The notes under the pieces were generated by a model. The model did no database searches and was not told the DNA's origin. It saw nothing but the letters and a program-made list of their open reading frames with translations. A stretch of 64,000 nt of DNA. Source: Ectothiorhodospira marina (GTDB taxonomy: Bacteria > Pseudomonadota > Gammaproteobacteria > Ectothiorhodospirales > Ectothiorhodospiraceae). Made by a program: the position numbers and the translations under genes. Positions 38,185 to 47,308 of the stretch are shown here, one piece after another. The DNA lies in contig NZ_FOAA01000005.1 in the NCBI RefSeq assembly GCF_900109495.1, positions 124,001 through 188,000 of the forward strand. Reading direction: 5' to 3'. Every line of letters starts with the position of its first letter. Within the stretch, counting starts at the first letter, position 1.

Positions 38185-38200
38185 TGGCACGCCAAGTGCT
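38185..38200 (+). promoter_or_regulatory. Sigma-54 promoter of the torF-like/glnK/amtB unit
   Basis: TGGCACGCCAAGTGCT fits the consensus TGGCACG-N4-TTGCW with one mismatch and correct 10-bp GG-GC spacing. It lies 65 bp before the porin-like gene. It implies nitrogen (NtrC) control of that gene together with glnK and amtB. Confidence 0.75.
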
Positions 38201-38265
38201 TTACCCCTCCCGGCAGTGACATTTACACCACAGACGTGAACAACAACCTGCGAGAGGAAACATCC

Positions 38266-39368
<1,103 letters not shown>

Positions 39369-39404
39369 ATCACGAACAAACACTCACTTGGCGGGGGATT
39401 CATT

Positions 39405-40658
39405 GTGGAAAACCAAGTCATAGAAATCGCATACGCGCTGGACACGTTCTATTTTCTCGTGTCCGGCGCCCTGGTCATGTGGATGGCCGCAGGGTTCACG
39501 ATGCTCGAGGCGGGCCTGGTCCGCTCCAAGAGCACCGTGGAGATTCTCACCAAAAACATCGCGCTGTACTCCATCGCCTGCATCATGTTCATGCTCATCG
39601 GCTACAACATCATGTATGGCGGCGGCATCAACTCGCTCATTCCCAGCTTCTGGCCCATGCTCAGCTCGGTGGATAATACCGCTGAAGAGGTGATTGCCAG
39701 CGGTGGGGAGATCTACTACTCCAACCTGTCGGACTTCTTCTTCCAGGTGGTCTTCGTGGCCACGGCCATGTCCATCGTCTCCGGTGCCGTAGCCGAGCGC
39801 ATGAAGCTCTGGGCCTTCCTGATCTTCGCCGTGGTGCTCACCGGCTTCATCTATCCCATCCAGGGCTTCTGGAGCTGGGGTGGCGGCTTCCTGAGCGACA
39901 TCGGCTACTCGGACTACGCCGGTTCCGGCATCGTCCATCTCACCGGCGCCGTGGCCGCCCTGGCCGGCGTGCTCCTGCTGGGCGCCAGAAAGGGCAAGTA
40001 CGGTCCCAAGGGCCAGATCAACGCCCTGCCGGGTGCCAACATGCCCCTGGCCACCCTGGGTATCTTCATCCTCTGGCTGGGCTGGTTCGGCTTCAACGGC
40101 GGTTCCGAACTCAAGATCTCGGACGTTGAATCCGCCAACGCCGTGGCACGGGTGTTCACCAATACCAACCTCTCCGCCGCCGGCGGTGTGGTGGCCGCCC
40201 TGTTGGCCTCCCGCCTGCTGTTCGGCAAGACCGACCTCACCATGGGCCTGAACGGCGCCCTGGCCGGCCTGGTGGCCATCACCGCTGAACCGTTGATGCC
40301 GCATCCCGCGCTGGCGGTCCTGATCGGCTTCATCGGTGGCGTGCTGGTGGTCTTCTCCATCGTCCTGCTGGACAAGGTGAAGATCGACGACCCGGCAGGC
40401 GCCATCTCCGCCCACGGCACGGCCGGCATCTGGGGCGTGTTCGCGGTGCTCCTCTCCAACCCGGACGCCAGCTTCGTGGGCCAGTTGGTGGGTGTGGCCT
40501 CCATCTTCGCCTTCGTCTTCGTTGCCAGCCTGCTGTTCTGGCTGATCCTCAAGTACACCATGGGGATCCGGGTCAGCGAAGAGGATGAACTGCGAGGCGT
40601 GGACATCGCCGAGTGCGGCCTCGAGGCCTACCCGGAGTTCACCGCCGGCCGTAAGTAA
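39405..40658 (+). CDS. amtB: Ammonium transporter
   Basis: 417 residues from a GTG at 39405, with GGGGG upstream. It has eleven hydrophobic segments. The pore twin histidines are in SGIVHLTGAVAAL and SAHGTAGIWG, and the family segments GFTMLEAGLVRSKSTVEI and GSELKISDVESANAVARV are present. The short C-terminal tail (GIRVSEEDELRGVDIAECGLEAYPEF) is the GlnK-binding region. It is the last gene of the unit and ends at a strong terminator. Confidence 0.97.
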   Translation: MENQVIEIAYALDTFYFLVSGALVMWMAAGFTMLEAGLVRSKSTVEILTKNIALYSIACIMFMLIGYNIMYGGGINSLIPSFWPMLSSVDNTAEEVIASGGEIYYSNLSDFFFQVVFVATAMSIVSGAVAERMKLWAFLIFAVVLTGFIYPIQGFWSWGGGFLSDIGYSDYAGSGIVHLTGAVAALAGVLLLGARKGKYGPKGQINALPGANMPLATLGIFILWLGWFGFNGGSELKISDVESANAVARVFTNTNLSAAGGVVAALLASRLLFGKTDLTMGLNGALAGLVAITAEPLMPHPALAVLIGFIGGVLVVFSIVLLDKVKIDDPAGAISAHGTAGIWGVFAVLLSNPDASFVGQLVGVASIFAFVFVASLLFWLILKYTMGIRVSEEDELRGVDIAECGLEAYPEFTAGRK

Positions 40659-40686
40659 AGTCTCCTCTGCAGGGAGTGAAGTGGTT

Positions 40687-40715
40687 GCGGGCGCCCAAGG
40701 CGCCCGCTTTTTTTT
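40687..40715 (+). terminator. Rho-independent terminator of amtB
   Basis: GCGGGCGCC-CAA-GGCGCCCGC forms a perfect 9-bp stem followed by eight T residues. Confidence 0.95.
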
Positions 40716-40769
40716 GGTGCGCCAGGCATGGCGCGCAGCGCCTGACTGGCGCTGTTCCCGAGGGTGATG

Positions 40770-41146
40770 CCTTGGGATAGCAAGAGCAATTACCTGTTCC
40801 CCATCAAGGCCCTGTCCCGCGCTTTCGTGGCCATATGGTCGCGAGCTTGAGGCAGGCGTCCGACAGTGGGGAGCTGTCTCGGGTGACTCGCCCCGGGGAG
40901 GTCGACTATCTGCTGGACGAACTGATGCAGGTCCCGTGGAACGTCTACACCAAGGCCTGCTTGAACTATAGCGCGACGGTGGTGGACTACCTGGGCCGCT
41001 ACACCCACCGCATCGCCATCAGCAACCAGCGGGTCCTCGGCGTGGATAACGGCGGGGTTCACTTCACCGCGGCAGGAGGGCCCGCAGAAGCCAGCGGCAT
41101 CACCGAGTACGGCAGCGGCGCATTACCCCTGTCCACGGTGCCGTAG
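40770..41146 (+). pseudogene. IS91-family transposase remnant
   Basis: A fragment of a Y2 (IS91/IS801-type) transposase. The first part reads SNYLFPIKALSRAFVA, and after a frameshift near 40833 the rest reads MVASLRQASDSGELSRVT...VYTKACLNYSATVVDYLGRYTHRIAISNQRVL, the conserved YLGRYTHR(I/V)AISN core. The N-terminal half and the C-terminus beyond VHFT are missing. It marks mobile DNA at the left edge of the cassette array. Confidence 0.85.
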
Positions 41147-41486
41147 CGGCCAGTTGCGTGTGATTGCCGAAATCCCGCGGGGTATTTCGTGCAATCATCT
41201 CAAGGAGCGACGATGCTAAGTGACTGAAACATGACTGATGACAAGCCGCCCTGACTGCGGCCCTGGTACGGGCCGCGCTCGAGTGCGGGTGACACATTGA
41301 AAGTCATCACGAAATCGGGCTATGTTGAGCCTGAATGGGCCGTCAGGGATACCTCCGGAATAGATGTGATGTACTCAAAGGATCCGGCGTAGGCCTCTCG
41401 CGCCGTTCAGAGCGCTGCATGCCGCCTACTTGGCCTCTCGCCCTGAATACAATCCCCTATTTAGAGTATGTGCAGCACATGGCTTC
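41147..41486. other. Gap between IS91 remnant and first attC-like site
   Basis: No gene can be supported. A short plus-strand frame ending ...TSGIDVMYSKDPA at about 41393 may be the tail of a lost cassette gene, but it is too short to judge. Confidence 0.3.
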
Positions 41487-41545
41487 GTCCAACAGACGTT
41501 TATCCGCCATGCTGCGCACGGCGGATAAACGCTTATATGTTATGC
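41487..41545 (+). other. attC-like site 1 (left end of cassette A)
   Basis: 59 bp: GTCCAAC (matches R'' RYYYAAC), then CGTTTATCCGCC (41497-41508), an 11-nt loop, GGCGGATAAACG (41520-41531, perfect 12-bp inverted repeat), then GTTATGC as R' (one mismatch to GTTRRRY). Size and symmetry fit a minimal integron attC. Confidence 0.6.
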
Positions 41546-41579
41546 GAACGAGAGTAAGCTATAGAAACTGGAGACAATA

Positions 41580-42872
41580 ATGACGGCAGAAGTCGCAATT
41601 GCAAACGCATCGGCTATAGCCTTAGCGGCAGATAGCGCTGTAACTATTGGCGATCAAAAAATATACAATTCCGCGTTGAAATTATTTTCCCTATCAAAGG
41701 TAGCTCCTGTTGGAGTAATGATATATGGGAATGCCGGTTTACTTAGTGTTCCTTGGGAAACACTTATTAAGACGTATCGAAAATCGGTAGGTGGAAAGAC
41801 CTACGACACCTTGGAGCAGTACGCAACAGACTTTCTGGACTACTTAAACGACAGCCCTAAAACATTCCCAGAAGAGTCTCAGAAGAATTGGCTACTCGGT
41901 AATGTTAATGGATACTTCAGTCTGATAAGGGATGAATTTTTTGAAGAATTGCACCCGGTCCTTCAACAGAAAGGACAAGTGAGTATTGAGGAGACGACAG
42001 AAGCCTTGCGTACGGTAGTTAATAAACATCATTCAAGGTTAAAGGGGCATTCTTACGCTGAAGGTATGACATCAGCCTTTGAAAAAAAAGTTCGATCTAA
42101 ATACCTTAAGCAATTTAAAGAGCTGAGAGAAAGAATATTTGAAAAAGCTAAAATTACGGGTACCACTGCTTCCAAACTGTATGACATAGCCACGTTCATA
42201 CAAACTAGACAGATTTTTTCTATGGGTGTATCTGGGCTAGTAATAGCTGGTTATGGAGAAACCGAAATTTATCCGTCCGTACTTACTTTTGATATTGAGG
42301 GTGTTGTTGAAAATAGGCTTAAGTATCGGAAGAACCATGGTAAGTCGCACTCCATTTCCAGTGGAAGTGAATGTAGGATAATCGCATTCGCACAAGAAGA
42401 TATGGTCACCACATTTATGAATGGGATAAACCCACAAGTTCTTCATTTTGTGGAGAGCTATTTGGGCGAGATATTTAGGCGCTTACCAGACCTTTTAGAT
42501 GATGAAAAGATCAGCACAGACGATAAAAAGCGCTTCAATCAGCAAGCGTCTAAGCTACTTAATGGTTTTTTTGATAAGTTCGGTGAGCATTTGCGGGATG
42601 AGCACTCACACCCTGTGTTACGTATGGTCACGGTGCTTCCAAAGGATGAGCTGGCAGACATGGCTGAATCTCTCGTAAATTTGACAGCCTTCAAGAGACG
42701 TATCACTGAATCAATGGAAACTGTAGGAGGCCCTATTGATGTAGCTGTTATTTCTAAAGGGGATGGATTAATTTGGGTAAAAAGAAAACACTACTTCCCT
42801 GCAGATCTTAACCAACACTTCTTTGCTAACTATTTCAGAGGACTAGGCAATGAAAACACAAGAGAAAGCTAA
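41580..42872 (+). CDS. Proteasome-like Ntn-hydrolase candidate, cassette-borne, unknown function
   Basis: 430 residues from the ATG at 41580, GGAG 7 nt upstream. If Met1 is removed, Thr2 becomes residue 1. Asp then falls at 17 (ALAADSAVT) and Lys at 33 (NSALKLFSL), the exact Thr1/Asp17/Lys33 numbering of proteasome beta subunits and HslV. A Gly-rich strand (VGVMIYGNAG) follows at the place of the proteasome GTMAGGA segment. Residues about 75-205 look like a helical insertion. Beta-rich parts resume (GLVIAGYGETEIYPSVLTFDIEG) and near the end PIDVAVISKGDGLIWVKRK. Base composition is far more AT-rich than the flanks, as expected for a captured cassette. The fold is inference; the substrate is unknown. 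Confidence 0.75.
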   Translation: MTAEVAIANASAIALAADSAVTIGDQKIYNSALKLFSLSKVAPVGVMIYGNAGLLSVPWETLIKTYRKSVGGKTYDTLEQYATDFLDYLNDSPKTFPEESQKNWLLGNVNGYFSLIRDEFFEELHPVLQQKGQVSIEETTEALRTVVNKHHSRLKGHSYAEGMTSAFEKKVRSKYLKQFKELRERIFEKAKITGTTASKLYDIATFIQTRQIFSMGVSGLVIAGYGETEIYPSVLTFDIEGVVENRLKYRKNHGKSHSISSGSECRIIAFAQEDMVTTFMNGINPQVLHFVESYLGEIFRRLPDLLDDEKISTDDKKRFNQQASKLLNGFFDKFGEHLRDEHSHPVLRMVTVLPKDELADMAESLVNLTAFKRRITESMETVGGPIDVAVISKGDGLIWVKRKHYFPADLNQHFFANYFRGLGNENTRES

Positions 42873-43035
42873 CATATTTAAATCTTTTGAACAGGTAAAA
42901 GCCGATCTCTTTCCTTGTTTAACTGCAGAAGAGCGTAGGAAGTCTTCAAAATTTGATTCCACTCAAATTGGAACCTGCTTGGCCGATGAGGCGATTGAGG
43001 AACTGTTTCGGGAGCGTAGGGGAAAAAATGCATAA
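42850..43035 (+). CDS. Small cassette-encoded protein, unknown function
   Basis: 61 residues. The ATG at 42850 lies inside the last codons of the Ntn-like gene (23-nt overlap, different frame) and follows GAGGACTAGGCA, so translation is probably coupled. The sequence (MKTQEKANIFKSFEQVKADL...) is mixed-charge and helical with no signal. Its TAA at 43033 lies within the R'' end of attC site 2, as is typical for the last gene of a cassette. Confidence 0.65.
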   Translation: MKTQEKANIFKSFEQVKADLFPCLTAEERRKSSKFDSTQIGTCLADEAIEELFRERRGKNA

Positions 43036-43111
43036 CAAACGGCTGCTGTCGGACTCGCAAAAGTTCCGGCTTTGCCTCCACTTTTGCCAGCCGCAGAGCC
43101 GAGCGTTAGCG
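43030..43111 (+). other. attC site 2 (between cassettes A and B)
   Basis: 82 bp from GCATAAC (R'') to GTTAGCG (R'). The arms are complementary with small bulges: GGCTGCTGTCGG opposite CAGCCGCAGAGCC-type sequence, and GCAAAAGT opposite ACTTTTGC. This is the clearest attC of the three. Confidence 0.85.
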
Positions 43112-43190
43112 CGCAAATGACACCCCCCGTCGTTACGCCTATGCGAGGTAAACTACGGCTGGACTCGGAGTGAAACCATTAGGAGCAAAT

Positions 43191-44384
43191 ATGGCTGAGG
43201 AAGAAAGCAATTTTCTCGAGGAAGAAGATCAGCGAGAGACAGAAGAGGATATTGTTGATCTCGATCAGTCCCAGTTTTCCTCCGCTGTCGTGAGCGGGAA
43301 CGACTGGACTACGGAGACACTAATAAACCAAATCAACAAGGGCAACATACTCCTAAATCCCGATTTCCAGCGCCGCGACGCTTGGGATAAGAAGAGAAAA
43401 AGTCTCTTTGTAGAATCTCTGATACTTGGCCTCCCGGTTCCTCAGCTTGTGCTCGCTGAGTCAAAGGAACGGCGCGGTTCATACATCGTGCTGGATGGCA
43501 AGCAGCGGATGCTTAGCATTCGACAGTTCGCGGCGCGTGAAGATGACCCAGACTACGAACAGCTGAAGCTTACGGGTTTAGAGATACGAGAAGACTTAAA
43601 AGGAAAGACACTAAGCTCACTGCAAGAGGATATTGCCCTATATGATGACCTTTCTGCATTCGAAAACCAGCCCATTAGAACGGTAGTTATTAAAAACTGG
43701 CCAAATGAAGATTTTCTATATCACGTTTTTCTTCGGCTAAACACTGGGAGCGTTTCGCTTTCGCCGCAAGAGCTTCGGCAAGCTCTTCATCCTGGACCGT
43801 TTGTTACGTTCCTGGACCGTTCCTCGTCTGAAAGCTCTGCGCTTCGCGAAATTCTAAACCTGAAGAAGCCCGACTTCAGGATGCGCGACGCCGAGCTATT
43901 GCTTAGATACTATGCATTTAAGAACTACCTCGAAGAATATACAGGCAACCTCAAAAAGTTTCTTGATGCGACTTGCAAAAAACTGAATGCTGCTTGGGAT
44001 ACACAGGAGAAAACTTTATTTGGTCAGCTAGACGAGTTCGAGCAGGCACATCAATCATTGAAGACGATATTTGGCGAGAACCTGTACAGGAAGTGGAACG
44101 GACAATCGTACGAACGACGATTCAATCGTGCGGTCTTCGATGTTCTAATCCTCGCCTTCGCGCGCCAGGATGTTCGTATGGCAGCCGCCGGACATGAAGC
44201 TCAAATCCAAGGTGCGTTCCAGGAATTATGCGAGAACAACAGGGCCTTCATGAACTCTATAGAGACGACTACAAAAAGTACTCGGGCGACCCAAATCCGC
44301 ATATCGGGTTGGAATGAAAAGCTAAATAAGCTGCTCGGGACAAATCTCCCCCTGCCGAGACTGTTGGATGCCGGAACTCCATAG
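43191..44384 (+). CDS. DUF262-domain protein (GmrSD/ParB-like nuclease family)
   Basis: 397 residues from the ATG at 43191, with TTAGGAGC upstream; the GTG at 43170 has no ribosome site. After an acidic N-terminus it shows the DUF262 motifs: LLNPDFQRRDAWDKKRKSLFVESL (about 54-76), IVLDGKQRMLSI (the DGQQR-type catalytic motif, 99-110), and FLRLNTGSVSLSPQELRQAL (the RxNxG...ExR motif). The C-terminal half is helical. The family includes GmrSD-type modification-dependent restriction enzymes and stand-alone defence proteins. It is followed after 10 nt by a HEPN-protein gene, making a two-gene cassette. Confidence 0.88.
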   Translation: MAEEESNFLEEEDQRETEEDIVDLDQSQFSSAVVSGNDWTTETLINQINKGNILLNPDFQRRDAWDKKRKSLFVESLILGLPVPQLVLAESKERRGSYIVLDGKQRMLSIRQFAAREDDPDYEQLKLTGLEIREDLKGKTLSSLQEDIALYDDLSAFENQPIRTVVIKNWPNEDFLYHVFLRLNTGSVSLSPQELRQALHPGPFVTFLDRSSSESSALREILNLKKPDFRMRDAELLLRYYAFKNYLEEYTGNLKKFLDATCKKLNAAWDTQEKTLFGQLDEFEQAHQSLKTIFGENLYRKWNGQSYERRFNRAVFDVLILAFARQDVRMAAAGHEAQIQGAFQELCENNRAFMNSIETTTKSTRATQIRISGWNEKLNKLLGTNLPLPRLLDAGTP

Positions 44385-44394
44385 GTAGAAGAAA

Positions 44395-45039
44395 ATGCCG
44401 GTGTCTAAGCGATTTAGAGAAATGCGAACGCGGCTATCAGAGCTTCGAGAGCACATGCTACCGTCAAAGTTCTCGCCGACGGGAACCTATAGTGACCGAC
44501 AGTTGGACCGGGCTCGCGGGTATCGTGTCCTAGTCCACGCAGAAATCGAATCTTATCTTGAGGATGTGGCGCGTGAGGCTGTGACAAAGGCTATCCGCGA
44601 ATGGAAGTCAGCCAGGAAGCCTTCAATGATACTGGTGTCCTTTCTGGCCGCATACCACTCAGGCTGGGATACCGACGATGAAAGGGCAAATGAGGACATT
44701 ATCAAGTTGGCGAAGGCGCGTTGCCGTGTTAAGGGCTCTGTCGACGAGGCAATTGACATTGCCCAGAGGCAGTACGTAAAGCGAGTTCGTGACAACCATG
44801 GCGTAAAGGAGAAGAACTTTAAGGGGCTGATGCTTCCCTTAGGAGTCGTCGTCGAGGAGCTCGACGCGACTTGGCTGACAAACCTTGATAGCTTCGGTGC
44901 TAACAGGGGAGAAACTGCGCATAAGACGAAAAGGGCTAGCGGGCAGATAAACCCGGAAGACGAGTATAAAGTGGTCCGAAAGCTACTGGACGGGTTGAAG
45001 GAACTAGACGAGAAAATACTAGAGTCGCAAGCTTCCTGA
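44395..45039 (+). CDS. HEPN-domain protein, MAE_28990/MAE_18760-like putative RNase
   Basis: 214 residues. An early helix (LDRARGYRVLVHAEIESYLEDVAREAV) matches the start of this HEPN group. The catalytic motif RxxxxH is present as NRGETAHKT (Arg171, His176). HEPN proteins of this kind are metal-independent RNases found in toxin-antitoxin and phage-defence systems. It lies 10 nt after the DUF262 gene in the same cassette, so the two probably work together, one restraining or directing the other. That relation is inference. Confidence 0.8.
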   Translation: MPVSKRFREMRTRLSELREHMLPSKFSPTGTYSDRQLDRARGYRVLVHAEIESYLEDVAREAVTKAIREWKSARKPSMILVSFLAAYHSGWDTDDERANEDIIKLAKARCRVKGSVDEAIDIAQRQYVKRVRDNHGVKEKNFKGLMLPLGVVVEELDATWLTNLDSFGANRGETAHKTKRASGQINPEDEYKVVRKLLDGLKELDEKILESQAS

Positions 45040-45142
45040 GCACAGAGGAAGAGTGAGCATCGCGCCCACATGGTGGGACCGACAAAACACTGGGACATAA
45101 ACAAAATACTGGCAAAATACTGTTGCGTGTCGGCATGAGTTC

Positions 45143-45247
45143 ACATAACCAGTCATTTCAGTTCGTTACAGCCCTGATGGGCCACCACCGGACGGCCTTT
45201 TCTCCGCTTCGCTACGCAAAGGTCGCCGCTGAATATTGGCGTTATAC
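45143..45247 (+). other. attC site 3 (right end of cassette B)
   Basis: 105 bp from ACATAAC (R'') to GTTATAC (R'). Inner arms CATTTCAG/CTGAATATTG and CGGCCTTT/AAAGGTCG pair with bulges. It begins 103 bp after the HEPN stop. Confidence 0.75.
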
Positions 45248-45321
45248 AGTGGCGTAGCAAGTCCGCTTTCTCCCCAATAGCGAATACAAGATGAATCGGG
45301 TAATCAGCAGGCTTTAATAAT

Positions 45322-45483
45322 ATGTACGATTTGCACCGTCTTGGATGGAATAGTTTTCAACAGCTTTGCCTTACAATAACACGGGAAGTCCTAGGGCAAA
45401 CCGTACAGTCCTTTTTAGGCTCTAACGATGCCGGCCGGGATGGTGCTTTTGCTGGTCACGGTGAAAAGCGGGGACAGGCATGA
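45322..45483 (+). pseudogene. Truncated cassette C gene, nuclease-like N-terminus
   Basis: A 53-codon frame starts at the ATG at 45322, 75 bp after attC site 3. It reads MYDLHRLGWNSFQQLCLTIT, then REVLGQTVQSF, then LGSNDAGRDGAFAGHG. The (G/S)xDxGRDG segment resembles the start of a restriction-endonuclease-like (Mrr/PD-(D/E)XK) fold. At about 45456 it runs into GAAAAGCGGGGACAGGCATG, a motif linked to the Y1-transposase elements nearby, and stops. The rest of the gene and its attC are gone. Confidence 0.6.
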
Positions 45484-45685
45484 TTTAAAAATCGAAGTCC
45501 AGATGAATTGCTTAGCTGGTTAGCCAGGAAATAGTGTCGATCACGCCGTCATAGCGCATATATGGAATAGAAAGCTGTCTACTCGGCGTTGCAAATTGAT
45601 AGATGGGATATTTTGGCAATAGGACGTCCGCCACATCTGCATGGAGTGGCTGGGCTTGAACGCGTGATGATGGTATTGCGGGTGG

Positions 45686-46504
45686 TCAGGTAACAATCGG
45701 TGGTCGGAACAATCGCCTTGCTTCGCTGATACCCTTCACGAACTTGCGCTCGAATGTTGCGACAGTCTGTTTCAGCTTCTCTACCGAGCCAAGCATGACA
45801 GGTATTTCTATCATCGCCTCACCACGCAGGTGGTCCATCAGACGATGGGGATCAAGATGGAGGCGTTCCAGGATGGGGGGCGCAGTTGTGTTGATGGAGC
45901 CGCGTTTGCCTTCGCGGATTTCCCGGCCGGCCCAGTCGACCAGTTCCAGATAGTCGGGGAGTGTGAAGCCAATACTGTTGGGGTGCGGGTCATGGCGTTG
46001 TGGGACCAGTCTCATCAAAGGGATTGCTTTAATGGGAGCCTCATCTGTTGGCTTTGTCTGCTTCGGTGCCATGTCGCGTAGGCGTTGCTGGATGGAGGTA
46101 AAGTCGGAGGCTTCCGGTGTGTCGGCCATCTTGGCACGTACTGGGTTGAGGTCCACATAGCTCATGCAGGCCAGCACGGCGGCATCATCGAGTAGGGCTT
46201 GGCTTTTGAAGCGACTCTCCCAGAAATGGCCCTTGCAGTGGTCTTCTTCATTGGCCCGTCTGGCCAGGTATTCATTGAGACTGCGCATGAACCAGGAGAT
46301 GTCTGTCAGGCGTTCGCGCCAGGTTTCGATGATTTCCTCGGCCTTGATGTTCTCGGCCTTGCTGGTCGTTTCACCACGCTGGTAGCGGGTGACCAGCACT
46401 GGCACACTGTAGAGTCTTCCCCAGTGTTCAATGACTTGCTCGCTATCCCACTGCTTGGCGGTGCCCTGATCGATACGCAACACCAAGTGATAGTGGCTGG
46501 ACAT
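45686..46504 (-). pseudogene. REP-associated (Y1/IS200-like) transposase, N-terminus lost
   Basis: From the ATG at 46504 the minus strand reads MSSHYHLVLRID, the HUH motif of Y1 transposases. FMRSLNEYLARRANEEDHCKGHFWESRFKSQ, here in parts, and MSYVDLNPVRAKMAD, the conserved core of RayT-type proteins, follow. The normal ~75 residues before the HUH motif are absent; the open frame further upstream to 46783 is antisense to the antitoxin gene. A 23-bp repeat at 46511 marks the break. Confidence 0.8.
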
Positions 46505-46621
46505 GATGGCAAATGATGGCTGTCCCGGTTCTGGCCGTCCCTTCTTGGCCTCGACGGTGATTGGAGAGTTGATATCAATGCAATCAAAGCTTAATCTTGA
46601 GAAAGCTTGATGGAGAGCGCT

Positions 46622-46864
46622 ATGGCCAGTATCACGATTCGCAATCTCGACGAGGGCCTGAAGCATCGCCTGCGCATTCGCGCGGCCGAGCATGACCGGT
46701 CGATGGAGGAGGAAGCGCGGGAAATCCTGCGCCAGGCCATCGGCAAGCCGGCGGCGCCCAAGAACCTCGGCGAGACCATCCACCGCCGGTTCGCGGCGCT
46801 CGGTGGGGTTGATCTCCCACTACCGCCGCGGGAACCGATGCCCGAACCGCTGCGGTTTGACTAA
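46622..46864 (+). CDS. FitA/VapB-like ribbon-helix-helix antitoxin
   Basis: 80 residues from the ATG at 46622, preceded by GGAGAGCGC. The N-terminus ASITIRNLDEGLKHRLRIRAAEHDRSMEEEAREIL is a textbook Arc/MetJ-type ribbon-helix-helix DNA-binding domain of the FitA group, shown here with its key strand and helix. The C-terminal tail should bind the toxin. The toxin gene starts 12 nt downstream. It normally represses its own operon. Confidence 0.92.
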   Translation: MASITIRNLDEGLKHRLRIRAAEHDRSMEEEAREILRQAIGKPAAPKNLGETIHRRFAALGGVDLPLPPREPMPEPLRFD

Positions 46865-46876
46865 AGCGGACCGGTA

Positions 46877-47308
46877 ATGATCCTGATCGACACGAATGTG
46901 ATCTCGGAGCTGATGCGTCCAAACCCTGCCCCATCTGGTCTAGCCTGGTTCGGGTTACAAGACACAGCAGCGCTTCATATCAGTGCAGTGGGGGAGGCCG
47001 AACTGCGGCGCGGCGCAGCGATGATGTCCGAGGGCAAACGACGCAACCGCCTGATCGCTGAAATCGACGCCATGATCACTGAGGACTTCGCGGGCCGGGT
47101 TCTGCCCTTTGACAGCGTCGCAGCGCAAGCCTTTGCCACCATCTTCGTCGACCGCCGCGCCGCCGGTCGGCCGATCAGCTTCCCCGACTGCCAGATCGCC
47201 GCCACGGCACGTGCTCATGGCGCCGCCATGGCGACCCGCAACGTGACCGATTTCACGGGCTGCGGCGTCGAAGTAATCGACCCCTGGAGCCACGAGGAAG
47301 GTACTTGA
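46877..47308 (+). CDS. VapC/FitB-family PIN-domain toxin
   Basis: 143 residues. PIN-domain acidic residues are present: Asp5 in MILIDTNVISELMR, Glu in SAVGEAELRRG (40-42), Asp104 in SFPDCQIAATARAHG and Asp125 in TRNVTDF. VapC toxins are Mg-dependent RNases that cut tRNA or rRNA. The pair looks intact. Confidence 0.93.
   Translation: MILIDTNVISELMRPNPAPSGLAWFGLQDTAALHISAVGEAELRRGAAMMSEGKRRNRLIAEIDAMITEDFAGRVLPFDSVAAQAFATIFVDRRAAGRPISFPDCQIAATARAHGAAMATRNVTDFTGCGVEVIDPWSHEEGT

Noticed and set aside
41147-41486. Possible remnant gene before attC site 1
   Set aside because: The frame is short, has no start or family match, and is interrupted; recorded only as an unexplained gap.
45686-46783. 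Full 365-residue transposase start at 46783
   Set aside because: Residues before MSSHYH are antisense to the antitoxin gene and do not resemble a Y1 transposase N-terminus; the repeat at 46511 marks the break.
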